Source: Verticillium longisporum
Lineage: Eukaryota; Ascomycota; Sordariomycetes; Glomerellales; Plectosphaerellaceae
DNA length: 64,000 nucleotides
Direction: 5' to 3'
NCBI GenBank assembly: GCA_019188255.1
Contig: JAETXT010000005.1
Location: forward strand, 4,030,001 to 4,094,000
This document shows positions 43,288 through 56,476 of this stretch, piece after piece. A program made the translations under genes and the position numbers. A model generated the notes under the pieces. That model ran no database searches. It had not been told where the DNA came from and saw only the letters and a program-made list of their open reading frames with translations. Within the stretch, counting starts at the first letter, position 1. The number at the start of each line of letters is the position of its first letter.

Positions 43288-46200
43288 GATCCAACCGCTC
43301 TTCGGCACCTTGGACGTCGAGCGACTTAGGCGGACATGAGCGGAGGTTGGACACCGATAACAAGTCGGTCACAAGCTCGCGGGGGGGTTCGAGACGTCTA
43401 TCGAGTGGCTATGCGAGGCTGCTTTCTGGCAGGTCGACTGATACGTGTACTGGCTTTGTCGGGAGGAGAAGGGGTCGCTCCAGTTCAGCGGTTTTTTGAA
43501 GCACCTGGTGAGGCAAATTGCCCGTCAGCATACATATACAGTCAGATAGTCACAAGGTGACACAACGAGGTAAGCAAAGAAAGACATACGAACAAGAATG
43601 CAGTGGTGTACAGTGTCGTTGACGGCAAGGGTGATGGATGGATGGAGTAGAGGTAAATTCACGGTCTGATGTTGGGATGGACCGTCGCTTCGATCGCCAA
43701 AGTGTGCAGGCGAGCAAGACAGAAAGACGAAAATGCTGAGTATCAAGAATAAGGCAATTTGCTTGTGCTGGGTTAAAGGAATGGACGGTCCGCAAGCAAA
43801 AATCTGGCGACTTTGCGGGACCTCGAAGACAACGAATTGATGCGATTGTTGCTTCGGATGATGGTGGTGTTGGGTTGGAGATGGTGGGTGAGACGAGACC
43901 AGCGGCGTGCGAATGGAGGAGACCCGGAGCGTGAGGAGGGAATTGGGTATTGGCAGGAGCCAGCGTTGGAACTGTGGGGACAGCAACCGCGCGACCGTGA
44001 CCGTGACCATCCTGGACCATGTCCACACCCAGGCAAGGCAGGCAACAGAAGTAGGTTCCTGGGTGGGTCTCACCCATCACCCCTGCAGCCACGCCCGCAC
44101 TGCCCACTGCCCATTGCCCACTGCCAGCATCCACTGCCCACACCCTCTTGAGGGCCCCTGTCCACTGCCAGGAGGGGCTTGGACAGGGTTATCGAGGCAG
44201 GAGGGAAGCAGGGACGGAGGTACTCGCGTCCAATGTACCCCCCTTACCCATTTGGGACAGCTACTCTGGCACTTCTGCACCTCTTCCGGCTGGAGGCGGC
44301 CACACTTGGTGCTAGGGGCCTGTGACTGGCCAGCATGCACGGCTTCGTCTCTCTCCAGTGCACACCTTTTGGACTGAACCGGCAAGATGAGATCTTTGTT
44401 TCTGTCTGATATGCATTGATGAATCGACGCATCACCCGCTAGATGCCGACACTGAAGAGGACATTGTGGACGATTCCACAAATTATTGCGGTGATTTGAC
44501 GAGGCAGCCTTACAGAAAGCTGTCATAATCCAGAACCTACAAACCATACAGCCCCTGGTATGTACTCAGCAATCTCGAGCGTGACGGAGACGTGTGAGGC
44601 ACCAAATGCCCACTCCTCACCGTCAGAGGGAGGACTCGCACAATACCCTCCGAATGAAAAGGCATGACCAGGCTTGGAGGGACACACATAACCATATTCA
44701 ATACTCATTTCACGATGCCAACCGAAACATCTGCACCAACCACAATGCAGCGGATGCTGCCCGCCACGGCCTCTCGCGCTGAAGCCTTGCGCGTATTTAA
44801 CCCCCAAAGCTGGTTCCTGCTGTCAGCCTATACTACCACATTCACTAATAACTGATCGTCGTTAGTACGAGACGAACACGATACTAACACTACGCAGCCG
44901 TCTCCCAGCCGTCTCCCTCAACCGCACACACGGCCGCCATCGGCCTAGCCGCACACCGTCTGCCACTAAAAGCAGGACTCGGTTGATGTGGCATCCAGCG
45001 ATCCATAAGCCACCAAAGCGACGGGCCCGGCCTCGGCCAAACCCTCTTCGGTATTCCAAGTACAGTTCGAAGCTGGATGGCGCGACGATGGGGGAGGAAA
45101 AAGAACGGCGCCAAAAGGCCGAGTCGTCTTGTTGGCGTTCTGTCTCGCCTCCCCAATATCCCAGCGTCCCGCTGTCTACATGTGCCTCCAGCGCCAAGCT
45201 CACTAAACTTGCGTGCAGGAGGCGTCTTCATCTCCCTGTCGGCGGGGCCAGCCTTTGATCGCAATGTCCTGCTCCCGCAATCGCCGACGATGAGCCAGAT
45301 CTCGCGGTCATGTTTCTTGCTTCTGTCTGCTGCAGACGTGACCCGCTCATTTCAGAACAAAGCCACGTCGAAGTTCTGGAGAAGGAAACCAACATTGCCT
45401 TCATCTTCTTTTGCACCAATCCGACCTCGCTTTGCAATGCAGTGGTATTAACGCAGATGAGTTACAGCAAAACTGGTTGCCAGAGTGGCCGTTCGCGTCA
45501 GGGAAAATCCTCGCGGCCAGCGCCGTCAACAGGGGGCTTGGTGGTTGCAGTACGTAGTGGCCGTCCGAAATTGTGCTTTCGGTGCACTGGGAGCCTACTG
45601 AACATTTACCCATCAGCGCACCGGTTCACTAACTGAACAGAGGCGGCGCCTTGGGCGGGTTTGAGGTGCAGCCCGCGGCACCCCGGTCAACGCGCGTGCA
45701 GGGACGTAATCGGGGCTTATTCGATCACCTATGGAGGGACTTGATCACGAAGTACCTGATCACAACAGGACCTAGGTACCCTTCCCGTATTTGATCCCTT
45801 TGGTCTACAGGGCGTGGGGAGATCCCTGATGCTTAGCGTATCAACACACACAAGGTAAGGGAGGACGTGAGCCCAGCGCTCTGTTCGCACGCGGACCAAG
45901 AACATAGGTATGCGCGGGAGACGTAATACGGGCTGCGGCCCCGAGTTCATTCCCGTCGCTAGGTCGAAACCGAGGATAGAATTGAGTTCGAGTGCCAGTG
46001 CATCTGCACTTGGGATGCGACAAGTGCAGGCGCGCATACAGGCGCTGGCATTGACAAGTCACGCCTGTGCTCCCGCGGCTGGGTGCCACAATGGGAGCTG
46101 TCAACGAACGTAGACATGCCCGGCTCAGCCCATCATCCTCAATTGTTTCACGAGGCTCAAGCCTACCCATTTTGGGAGACATACTTTGTCGTGTTCAATT

Positions 46201-48439
46201 TGGCGAACCCTCACAACATGGTATATGTCAACGGTTGCCCCTTTGCCCTGGGGCGTGCGCGCTGATGTGGCCTTCACTCCTTGAGCCCCCTCCCCTTCGG
46301 ATGGACATGGGGGCTGTCAACAACGTTCTGTTACTCACCCATTCGGGCAGATGTACTGTCGGACCTGCAGAGGCGCCTGCAGGTTGCCAAGTGAGCCCGC
46401 GGGGTGGCAACTGGCTAGCCCATACTACAGTGCACAATGCCCAAGCACCTAGTCGATGGAAGCTGGGGAGGGAGTGATCAACTGTTTTCCTGCCGCAACA
46501 CAGTGACAATGGTTGGCAGCCCAACGGCCAACAGGGAAGAAACGTCGGTGCTGATGCAAAGAAAACCGCCCGTGCCCTGCGCTTGCATCTCATCTTGCAT
46601 TTGTCTGGAGCGGGTTGTTTGCTGCCGGCCGAACCGTCCCATCACTGCCTTCTTCAGAGGATCCAAAAGAGGCCGTTGCGGAGTCGAAACATCAGAGATC
46701 TGCCTTGAGGCTCCTGTGATTTACTTTCCCTCCTTGGCGCCCTCACGGAATCTCCACCACCAGGGTCTCTGCTGCTGCTCCATTCGTACACTCCTGGTCC
46801 GTCTTCCGAACAAGTCGAAGCCGATGCATGCTAGACAGACAATGTAGGAACGGCGTATTTCGGTTTCGCGAATAAAGAATGCTGATCCGATGATTCTTTC
46901 CAGGCGTCAATCCACCCACAGCCCCCTTCTTTTTCCAAACGTGGAGATCTGAATCTGACCATCTGACGTGCCCCATTCTAAGAATAATTTGCGTTTGACC
47001 TTGGCCTCACACGAGCAACGAATCAGACAGGCCCGCTCTCTGCTTTTCGACGACTCCTTGCGTGGACCGGCCTCGGGGCAATCTCGCGTGTTCGGCTACC
47101 CAAATGAACAGGAGGCCGCTTTCAGCAGGACCCCACGCCCAGCTCAATTAAATGAATCACGGCCAAGGGATGAGTTGGCCCCATGTGCCATCAATTTTGG
47201 GGCCGCGATACTGGAAAAGGGATAATTATCGTATTTCTATTGCTGCATCGAGGGACATGAACGTGATCAACGCAACTCCGTTTTCGCGCATCTCCAGGGC
47301 CGTTGCCCGGCCCTGGTGTGCCAACGAGCCTCGCGTGACATATTGTTTTTGTTTGCATAGCAAATTGGTATGAATGATGCTTAATTTGCGTTTCGCGGGA
47401 CCCGGATCCCTCCCATCGTTATGAGTGACGCACATAGGGGCCCAGCAGCTTGGGAGGACAGCTGTCGTCATTTCCGCCGTGGGGTGCACCACCCCATAAG
47501 ACAAGACCTCAGGTATATTTCCGTTTCTGTTTCTGCAACGCATTGAGGCTCCGGTGGTTTGCCGGCCTGTGTCAACAGCTCACCGCGCGAGACAGAGATT
47601 CTCGGGTGTTGGGTGATGACTCTGACCGAGCTCGAGCGTCTATCAGCTTCCGTGGTTGCAGATTCTGTTCAACAGCACAAATGCGGGGTGCATGCTGCCT
47701 TTTTTCTGGCAGACGGACCTCGTCCCTTATCCTTCCGTCTATACGATTGTGCGTCAGGTGGCCTCCGTCGAAGCCAGCGGGGAAGAGCTTGGGTGATGAC
47801 TAGAAAAAAACCCTGGTGCACAGAACGTGTCATCCCATCATGCTCTCGACGCCTTGCATTGACGGTGCCCCTGACGTCACGATAGACACAACACACGGTA
47901 CGGCGGAAGTGAAACATCGAGGTGTCTTGCGATGAGAAGCCGTTGGTGCCGGCGCCTGGGATGGCATTTGAAATCTGACAACGATCGAGACACTCGATAC
48001 TCATCGGGCTCGCCAGCGGGCTGGTGGATACAAATTACAGATTTCGGGTTCAGGAACCGACATTGAGAATGTGGGGGTGGGAAGAGGGGCGGTAATCGGA
48101 CCCTGAATTCACCAGCCACATTGAAAGAAATTTGGTGGGTCACACAGCCACTTTATGTGGGTTATTGCCGAACTGAGCAGACGAGCCTGATCAGGGACTG
48201 ACAGGACTGGGCGGAGAGGGGGAGGGCCCTGCTCCGTCCAGAGTGGGGTTGCTCTTCCCCCTCAGCCTTGCATGCCCGCCTCGCGCTTTGCGATCCGAAT
48301 TTTTTGGAAGGCGGGAATCTCTAGTCCCAGCTGTCGCCTCGCCTGCCTGCCTCACCCTTTGCACACGACGAGCGCGCCGACTCTCCTGCAACCCTCCGAC
48401 CCTCGACCATATAGTCCTTGCTTTTGAAATCGCAACAAA
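43288..48439. other. 5.1-kb gene desert
   Basis: I read both strands and found no gene I can support: open frames are short, lack splice structure and look like no family. A short CCACTGCC-type repeat lies at 44095-44169 and CCTAGGTACC at 45771-45780. Candidate content is long leaders of the two flanking genes or non-coding transcripts. Confidence 0.45.
44095..44169. repeat. imperfect CCACTGCC repeats
   Basis: Eight or so imperfect copies of CCACTGCC/CCATTGCC are spread over about 75 bases, separated by short spacers. Non-coding. Confidence 0.75.
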
Positions 48440-48862
48440 ATGTCTACAACTGAAGCCGGTCCGGCGGTGGCGCCTGCGGCAACCAAACAGCAGGGCATGC
48501 GTGTCAACGGCAAGCATTGGCTGCCGCCCAAGGCAGCGTTCCGCCCCACCGGCGGCCTCACATCGTTCGAGAAGCGCCGACAGGAGCGCGAGGCGATGAA
48601 GGCAACAAAGGCGAAGGAGAAGGAGATGAAGGACGAGAAGGAGGCTCTGCGCAAGGTAGGCCGACACTGGTGTTGTGCTGGGTCGTCGTAGGGGTAGAGA
48701 CAGCCGCTGACATCCTCACAGCAAAAGGTTCAGGCGATCAAGGACAAGCGGGCAGCCAAGGAGGAGAAGGAGCGCTACGAGCAGATGGCGGAGAAGATGC
48801 ATAAGAAGCGTGTCGAGAGGTTGAAGAGGAAGGAGAAGAGGAACAAGCTCATCAACTCGTGA
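48440..48862 (+). CDS. CGR1: rRNA-processing protein Cgr1
   Basis: Two exons (48440-48655, 48722-48862) with a 66-nt intron (GTAGGC, branch GCTGACAT, CAG) give 118 residues, the usual Cgr1 size. The protein has a short N-terminal tail with [18 protein letters not shown] and then an almost continuous charged helix with [20 protein letters not shown], ending [12 protein letters not shown]. Cgr1 is a nucleolar protein needed for maturation of 60S subunit rRNA. The lysine/arginine-rich helix also supplies the nuclear targeting signal. The frame is intact. Confidence 0.92.
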
Positions 48863-49734
48863 GGGCGTGGTCCGACTGCATGAAATGCATAGAGTGTAGG
48901 GGCATGGAGAGACAAGTGCTGTGCAGAACCTCAACGTTGCATACGATTCTGGTTTGGGAGAGGGGGAGAAGACTCGTCGGAAGGGGGTACAGGTATGCAG
49001 CGAACACATCCAACGCCAGCTGCGGCACCTTGAGAGGATCAGACTCCCACCGAGACACAGTCCTCATCTCGTGGAAGGGGGACCCCAGATTTCTGGAAAG
49101 GCATCGTACTGTTCGTCAGAGGATGTCTGCGTTTCGAGGGTCGGCAAGCTGGGATAGGGAAAAGGAAACACATTCGGCGTCATCTGGGAAAATCAGTAGT
49201 CGAGTAGAAACCTCAAGCCAGATGAGGGGGATCATTCAAAGCACATCAGGGATAGAGGATGGCGTTCATGATTTAGCATGCACCTTTCGAATTCCAAATT
49301 CCAAACTCCAAACTTCAAACTTTGCAGAATCAAACATCGAATGAACCGTCTCAGCTTCATCCTCCCTGAGCTCCAGTCGCATCTGGACTGCTCCCCGGTT
49401 CTCAGCTCAAGCAAACCGGAGCTTCGTCCGGGGTTTCAACATGAGACTGGTCCGAGCCCTTCCCGTCCTCGTAATTTTGTGATGGGTGCACCTATGGTGG
49501 AGGTTCAGGTGTAGCCGGGTTCACAGCACATCCCTACGGCGCTGAACAGCAGCAACAGCCTGGAAGAAGGTACGTCACTCCACTGGCCGCAGAGACCACC
49601 CCACAACGCCCAAACTCTCTTCGACTTGCCCGTCACTCCGAGCCAGTGCCAGACGAGCAACCAAGCAACCCAGGTTCCACGCAATCCGACTCGCCTGATG
49701 TCACAGCACGAGCGAGGTGCGACCCGACGACACT
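48863..49734. other. intergenic between co-oriented genes
   Basis: No gene was recognised. A short imperfect array of TTCCAAAC-like units lies at about 49291-49322. Confidence 0.45.
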
Positions 49735-50855
49735 ATGGCTAGCGACTCGCCGCCTCTGCTCCAGCAGCAGCAGCAGCAGCCACTGCCGCAATCGTCGTCC
49801 AAACCCTCGCGCGCTCGACACCAGCTCACCCGCTCCATCACCGAGTTCGCGCCACCCCTCAAGCTGCTACATCACCATCACCACCAAGGGCACCACCACA
49901 GCAGACACCACAGCCGCCAGAAATCGACGCAAGTCGCGAGCGACGACCGTGCGCCCCAGTCCGCGGGCCCCTTGCTGTCGAATCGGGGACGGCCGTCGCT
50001 CGACGTCTCGAGGGCCGAGACTGGACCGACACTGGGCAGGGGCGTGAGTCCCGAGCCCGGACGGAGGGACGGCATGCTTGCTGCCTCAGAAGTAGGGCGG
50101 GACGTGGAGAAGGAAGTCAAAGAGCAGAACGAGAAGGCCGAGGCCCGTGTTACGTATGTTCTTGTCACTGCGACATTAGTACTCCGTCGCAGCCTGGTCG
50201 GTTTTGCTGATGCTTTCTTGCGGTTTACAGTGGCTTGAAGAAGTCTCTCGCCGACTTGAGCGGTTTCTCGAACACTACGACACGGCAGCTCGACGAGACG
50301 TACTATGCCGTCTTGGAGAAGACAAGCGCTCTGCAGGTTACGGTCACGGCCATGAGGGAGCTGGCAACACTCTCGCGTGAGATCAAGGGTGTATTTGAGA
50401 CGGAGTCACAGGAAATGGTGCGCGATGTGCAGGCTCAGGTGGACTCGCTCGGCCAGTTCGAGGAGCAGAAAAAGCGCATCGTAGATCTCCAAGGGCGGAT
50501 CGAGGCTGGGAGAAACAAGATCCAGGCTCTCAGCGGCCGCGTCGACGTGGTCAAGGAGAGGATCGAGGGGTGGGAAAAGGCCGACCGCGAGTGGCAGGAG
50601 AAAACACGGAAAAGGTTGAAAAGCCTGTGGATTGTCATGTCCATCGTCTTCGCTCTGTTGGTATTGCTCTTAGTTGGAGCAAGATACGCTGCGCCTGACA
50701 CTATGGCGGTCGGCAAGCACTCACTGTCAGGGGATGACGCCAACATTAGCAATTATTCTGGTGCCGAGGGGTCTGATGAGGAGCCTGGCCTGGGTTTGTG
50801 GGAAAAGAGGACGGAGGTACAGGAGGATCGCCTTCACTTCTTGGACGAGCTGTAG
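49735..50855 (+). CDS. tail-region membrane-anchored coiled-coil protein, unknown function
   Basis: Two exons (49735-50153, 50231-50855) with a 77-nt intron (GTATGT...TACAG) give 347 residues. The N-terminus has a glutamine tract from a CAG repeat and a histidine-rich stretch (HHHHHQGHHHSRHHSR). Residues about 115-270 form a long coiled coil with many heptad leucines and charged residues (EEQKKRIVDLQGRIEAGRNK). One hydrophobic segment (about 272-290; LWIVMSIVFALLVLLLVGA) is followed by about 57 acidic residues, so the coiled coil probably faces the cytosol and the tail lies on the other side. No domain was recognised. The layout resembles tethers or SNARE-like factors, but that is only a resemblance. 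Confidence 0.82.
49762..49779 (+). repeat. CAG triplet repeat (six units), polyglutamine
   Basis: Six perfect CAG units in the first exon of the coiled-coil protein gene encode glutamines. Confidence 0.95.
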
Positions 50856-52591
50856 TTACATGGTGGGGTCTGTTTTCGTTTCGTGGACTGAGTTTTTTCT
50901 TTTTTTGTATTACGACGACGCAACATCTCGAGGGCAGGACATCGTCTGCCACAGCGAGAAATTATACCCCATGGTTTTTCTTGAAGCTTGCGAGTAACAT
51001 TCGCGTAACAGAAGATGGCCGCGTTTCATGGCAAGAGCCGTATGGTCCGGCCCGACCTGCGCGGCTGCCTAGGTGGAGCGGACGTTGACCGGAGCTAACT
51101 CTAGGCATTCCATCGCATGAAGAGGTGATCTTGCAGGACGGAATTAGCGTTCGGCAGTCCCTGATAGTGCTGCTTTGCAGGTGTGCTACAGCTGTTGCCA
51201 GGCAATCCTAGCTCAGCCGAACACAGCACAGAAGCATAACCGGGCCGAGGCCTCACAGTCTGCCCCGGGATCTCTCCCGCGGTGAACGACGGGTTCCGTT
51301 GGAGAGACTCCTGCACATGCAGGCATCGTCTGCGTGTAGACGCCTTGGAGCTAGCGCTTATATCAACCCACCATTCCGAGATTCCATTCGGGCTCCGTGG
51401 TTTACACCTTGGCTGTGGGTGTTGCGTACTTCCATCAGTCATCAGACTTGGCCGGCGGATGTAGCGGTACCCCGTCCATTATACTTCGGACTTGTCCGCC
51501 AGGCCTGGCTCCACTTTTGACGGTGCCAGCGTCAAGAGGATTGCGCGTCTCGCGACTTGGCGAGACGAGGCTGGTGCCGAGTGCGCGGGTGGCAGAGCTT
51601 TGGGTTTTCACTGCACTGGCCTGAGGCTTGGCCGATACGAGGGCGATGCGAGCCGAGCACCAGGGAACAGATCTGGCGCGTTCCTGGTCCAATTTCTCTC
51701 GATGGATGGGTGCCTTCTGGAGGGCAACGTCATGCCCAGGCTCTCTCAGAGTCAGCGAGTGGTCCTTGGGGCTTGTGACTGTCAACGTGGTCACCCGCGC
51801 CACGCCATGGGTTGTGTCTTGGGGCTCACGAGCATCTCGTGTGTAACTGTGCACGATATGGTTTGTTCTAGTGTGCAGACTGCAACTTTTGGCAAATAGA
51901 ATGCATGTCAAGTCTGCCGGATGAGAGGGGAATGATGTAAAGATAGCAAACAGGCAGAGTCTTCTGTCTACGTACCTAGAGTGGCTATCCCAGGCCTGCC
52001 TGGCTGGACCTTTCTCTCTCTGACTCGCTGAAGGAGCCCCCCCATTAGATTCGCGTCCCTTCCTTCTCCTCCCCCCTTCGCTGCACTCAGCACGGAAACT
52101 GCTACCCCGCCATCCATGCGACACGCACCTCCAGCGCCTTACCGCCCTAAATATGACCTATGACATATGACGCTCGGTCACTGCGCTGCGCAAAACGGAC
52201 TTCACCTCAGGTAAAGGTTGCCTACCTCCCCTTGCCTGTCTGGCTTTGCCTAAAACCTTCCGCCCACCTACCGTCTACCGTCTGCGTCAATACCTTCTGT
52301 CTCCATCATCACCGTCTTGAGAGGCGACGCAATCTGCTTTTCTTTCGATTACGACGGTGTTTGCTTACGCTGTTGCGAGTCATATAGATTGCGCTTACAT
52401 ATATCCATTCCCCCGCCTCTTAGCCACTGGTACATGCAATAGAAATCTATCACCGCCAAAAGTATATTCACCGCAGCCGAGCAATCTCGCCGACAGTACG
52501 GACTTGGATTCGACTCTTTGGATAGCATACAAAAGACGAAGTACGTTTCAATCAGCGCGCAATCTCCCACACGCACGCAAAGCCGCCGGCG
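50856..52591. other. intergenic, leader of the PX-domain gene
   Basis: No gene was recognised in 1.7 kb. The last 500 bases are CT-rich, leader-like sequence. Confidence 0.45.
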
Positions 52592-55500
52592 ATGGCTTCG
52601 AACGTCCCTGTACCGCCGACCAACGGCGACGCTGTGGCCCCCGGGACTGGCGCTGGTGCTGAGCTCCCCAACAGCTCTACGACCAGCCTCCAATCCTATA
52701 AAGCCCCGCCTTCTGGTCAGACCCTGACCGGCAAGCAAGAGCACTGTGCGCGACTACCCCTCCGATAACTCGATGGCAGTTTGAAGCCAGAAGAGACTAA
52801 AGAGCTAATGAGTTTGTTATAGACCTCAAGCGCGAACTTATATCGGACCAGGTCAAGTACGAAATCTCGGAACTGAATTCCCCAACCGCCCTCAAGCGTT
52901 TCGGTGCCCCCTTCAAATCCGATTATGGCGAGGTCTCACCTCTCGAATCAGAGCTGCCAATCCTGCGTTACATATTTGTCCACCATGTTCGCGACTTTCC
53001 TTTCCTCGACAAGGCGAGGGAAAAGGAGTTTTGGCAGGATAAGTTGCAAGTGGTTAGTGCTGGCACATTACCACCATCCCACGCTGGCGCGTACTGACGC
53101 TTCGCTCTCTGCAGTTCCTCGAGTCTTTCGCCATGAAGAACATATCCTCCTCCGAAGATCGACTCGAAGAAACCAAGCGCCGCAAGCTGGCTCTGAAAAG
53201 CCAGAAACTCGTCGAGTTGATGATGGTGTCAGGAGTCAAGACTTCCTCAGGGTTCGAAGAGCGCATTCGATTTTCGGAAATTGAAGTTGTCGACAGCAAC
53301 GCCATTGATACGGGTGTCATGCATACATTGCCCGAAGGAAATTACATCAATGGCTGGGATGTGAATGTTGCTGGTGTTCACATCACTCAGGTGAAGAAGA
53401 CCATTAGACATCACAAGCATGCAGTAAGTTAAAGCCGTGTCTGTTGTTGAATGGCCGGGAGCTGATGAAGACAAAGGAATTCTTGCTGCGTATCAAGAGG
53501 AAGGGGAGCTTGAGTTCTTCGTTGGCCGCCGCTATGGTGACTTCAGCAGGTTGTATAAGAGACTTCGGATTGAACTGCCGGGCAAGGTTCTTCCTACATT
53601 ACCGAAGAAGAACAAATCCGACACAACGACGAGTAGCATCTTCTCATCCATGACCAGCGGTAGCAAGGATGATGATGCATCGTCCTTTTCGTCAGTTTCC
53701 ACTCAGATGACCAACCTCAAAGTGGGAGATGCCAGTGGCCAGAACCTTACGGTGCATGGTATGTACCTCAACCTTGCTCCATTTCATCTGCCATGCTGAC
53801 TTTGTTGCGAAACAGGCCACCGACGTCCTGGTTCCATTGCATCGACCGGACGTGGCTCACCACGCACTTCGACCGACGATAGGGCCAGGGCTCTGCTCGG
53901 CAAAAAGAGTGACACTGTCACTCTGTGGAGAGAATCACAGCGAGTATCTTTGCGGGCATTCTTCCGCTCCTTGCTGGTCAATCCTCAGATCGCCCAGACG
54001 AAGGCTATGGAAGAGTTCCTGACCAATGACCTAATCACGTCAACCGATGAAGATGTGGACGATATCATGCGCCGAAAGGCCCTTGATGAGCAACGCATGG
54101 AGGAGCAGAAGAAATTCTACGAAATCGCCAGGAAACGCGCGGCGGAACTTGACATCTACATGGAAGAGTAAGTCAACAAAAAAAACGTTTTCTGACCTAT
54201 GCTAACGAGACTTGTCAGATTCCGACGTGAGATCGTGGAGCGTAACGGTCTGACCACGCTCTTCAAAGAAATCAGGGAGAAGGAGACCATCGGCGACCTG
54301 AGCATTCAATATCGCAAGTTTGCCGAGTGGCTTAGGATCGAGATTGCGGCTACCATCTATCATCTCTTCCTCGCCGAGGACAATTCGCCCGAGCTCTTCG
54401 CGCAGGCGAAGCGCATCCACTCACTCATTCCGTATACAGTCATGAAGAACGTCATCAGGATAGCGAACCCGGCGGCCGTTATGTCTGGTGTCTTGGATAT
54501 CTTCCTGGCGCAACCATTCGGTACGCGGTCGCTGATGCAGCGCATCTTTACACTCACCTTGAACGACGGCATTCGAAGTTTCCAGAAGTCTATCGACAGT
54601 CTGGCTGCCAAGATTGGCGACCAGGTCCTGGTGGACAAGCTGAAGCGCTACACTGAGTCGGAAGAGCACATCAAGATTGCCATCCGTGAAGAGTCGGTTA
54701 ACGAGGATATCGACCTCATCGTCGTCATCTTGCGATCTGAATACCTGGAACCGCAGCTCACGTCCGAGCAGATCGGTCGGTTGTACAATGCCTACGTCGC
54801 CTTCAACAACGCGGTCGAGAATGTGGACGAGGAGCTTCGACAGGGTGCTCAGCTTTTCTCCTACCTGAAGCAGCTTCTGAAGCTATTCACACGCCAGCAT
54901 GATAAGGCCAGGATGCTCCAGCTCATCGAAGAGCCCGTCACTCTTCAACTGTTCAGGGACCTGTTCACCATCTTTTACGAGCCGCTGGTCAGAGTCTACA
55001 AGTCAGCTAATGTGTACTCGAGTGTGACGGACTTTGCTGTATTCATTGATGACATGATACAGGTGAGATCCATTCCCCGGAATAACGTCAAATTGCGATG
55101 CTGACAAAATTTGCAGGTGGTTGAAAAGTGCCAGGAGCAGGACGCGTCGGCTGATCCCAACCAAACGGTCCAGGGCTTCATCGACCTCTGTGCACGCCAC
55201 GAGCACAACTTTTACAAGTTTGTTCACGAGGTTCATACGCATGACAACGGCCTGTTCGACCAGCTCATGGGCTGGATCGAGGGCATTCTGGAGTTCCTCC
55301 GAACTGGACCCAAGAACGGAACCCTGAACATCAATGCGCTATTTGAGGGCGGCGTCTCCGCTGGTGTGATTGACAAGGAGAAGGTCATTCAGGAGGTCAA
55401 CGAGCTCATCGCGTGGCAGGAGGCCAGGAAGAAGTGGCACCACGACAAGACGCGACAGAAGATGGCGGCCGAGGGTGGAGGTCAGGGCCAGGCGGACCTC

Positions 55501-55767
55501 ATCCCCGGAGCCGCCTTCAAGTCTTCCGACTTTGGGCTCGACCAGATGGATCTCGAGGACATGGCGTACGACGACGACACGGAGGACGAAGAGGATGCGG
55601 AACAGGAGGATCAACTTGATCCCATAGCAGCAGAACGCCAGCGTCGGGCGAAGAGGCGGGACAGGTTGCGACGCAGCGCCGGCGAGCCGACGAAGCCGCA
55701 TGTGACGGAAGTGCTTAAGCTGAAGGAGAATTTCCTGGTCATGTTGAGAGAGACGCTGGCCGAGTGA
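52592..55767 (+). CDS. PX/DUF3818 lipid-binding protein, Lec1 (YPR097W) type
   Basis: Seven exons (52592-52745, 52823-53052, 53115-53423, 53477-53758, 53816-54167, 54219-55062, 55117-55767) give 940 residues after one repair. The order is a PX-associated N-terminal domain (about 50-220; LKRELISDQVKYEISELNSP, FLESFAMKNISSSEDRLEE), a PX domain starting about 232 (EFLLRIKR, FVGRRYGDFSRLYKRL), a serine-rich linker inside the PX, then a long helical DUF3818 region (FRRE...WLRIEIAATIYHLF, ARHEHNFYKFVHEVHTHD). The protein ends in an acidic/basic tail. PX domains bind phosphoinositides. The yeast relative Lec1 affects sterol and lipid distribution at membrane contacts; the same role here is inferred. 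The frame breaks at the G run 53503-53506, where one more G is needed for KRKGELEFFVG. The other six exons are in phase. Confidence 0.9.
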
Positions 55768-56476
55768 GCGGCAAACAGGCAATAGACTCGGGGGTTGAAT
55801 GAGTAATGCAGAATTATATCCAGGCTATCCGGTCTCAACACCAAACAAGCATTCTACAAGCGAGCTCGTAAATGCATTCGTGACACGCTCACTAGACATG
55901 TATGTAAGTTAATCATAGTAAAAAGACGATTGAGTAGTAGACGCAGTATCAGGAGAAACAAGTCGGTAGATTTGGATGAGCTCCTGCTTTCGAGGTCCCG
56001 GCGAGTCCTCTCGCGGCTCAACCTACGTCAAATATTCTGGATCCAACAAGACAACCAATAGGATAAGGCATGTTGCTGCTGACGAGAGGCTCGTGACAGG
56101 ATGCGTCTTCAGACATCAGTATGAATACCTTACGCGTCGACATGCCGGAAAAAAAAAATCACAAGCCAACTCCGAGTGAAACCACATTACGTCTAAAAAC
56201 CTTGATTCTCTTGCTTGTACACTTCAACACCAAACCCAATGCGAAAAACCTAAGGTACACGTGCCCCGCCGGCAGCCCAGGCCCATCACGACAACCACGT
56301 TACGTCCTCCTCTTGCACGCATTCTCTTCTTTCTCTCATCCTCTGCTCTCTCTCTCGCTCTCGTGGTATCAAGAATGGCCCCCCTAACAGGGTCGGGGAT
56401 TCCACAGTCTCTGTGTGTCAACAGCCTTTCGTGCTTCCTTTCCGACCCACTCGGACGCGACCGCGCGCGTTCCACT
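55768..56476. other. convergent 3' flanks
   Basis: This lies between the PX-protein and SDH1 stop codons. Nothing was recognised. Confidence 0.5.

Noticed and set aside
51435..52124. 229-codon minus-strand frame upstream of the PX gene
   Set aside because: Biased toward Arg/Ser with no motif; it overlaps the CT-rich leader of the PX gene.
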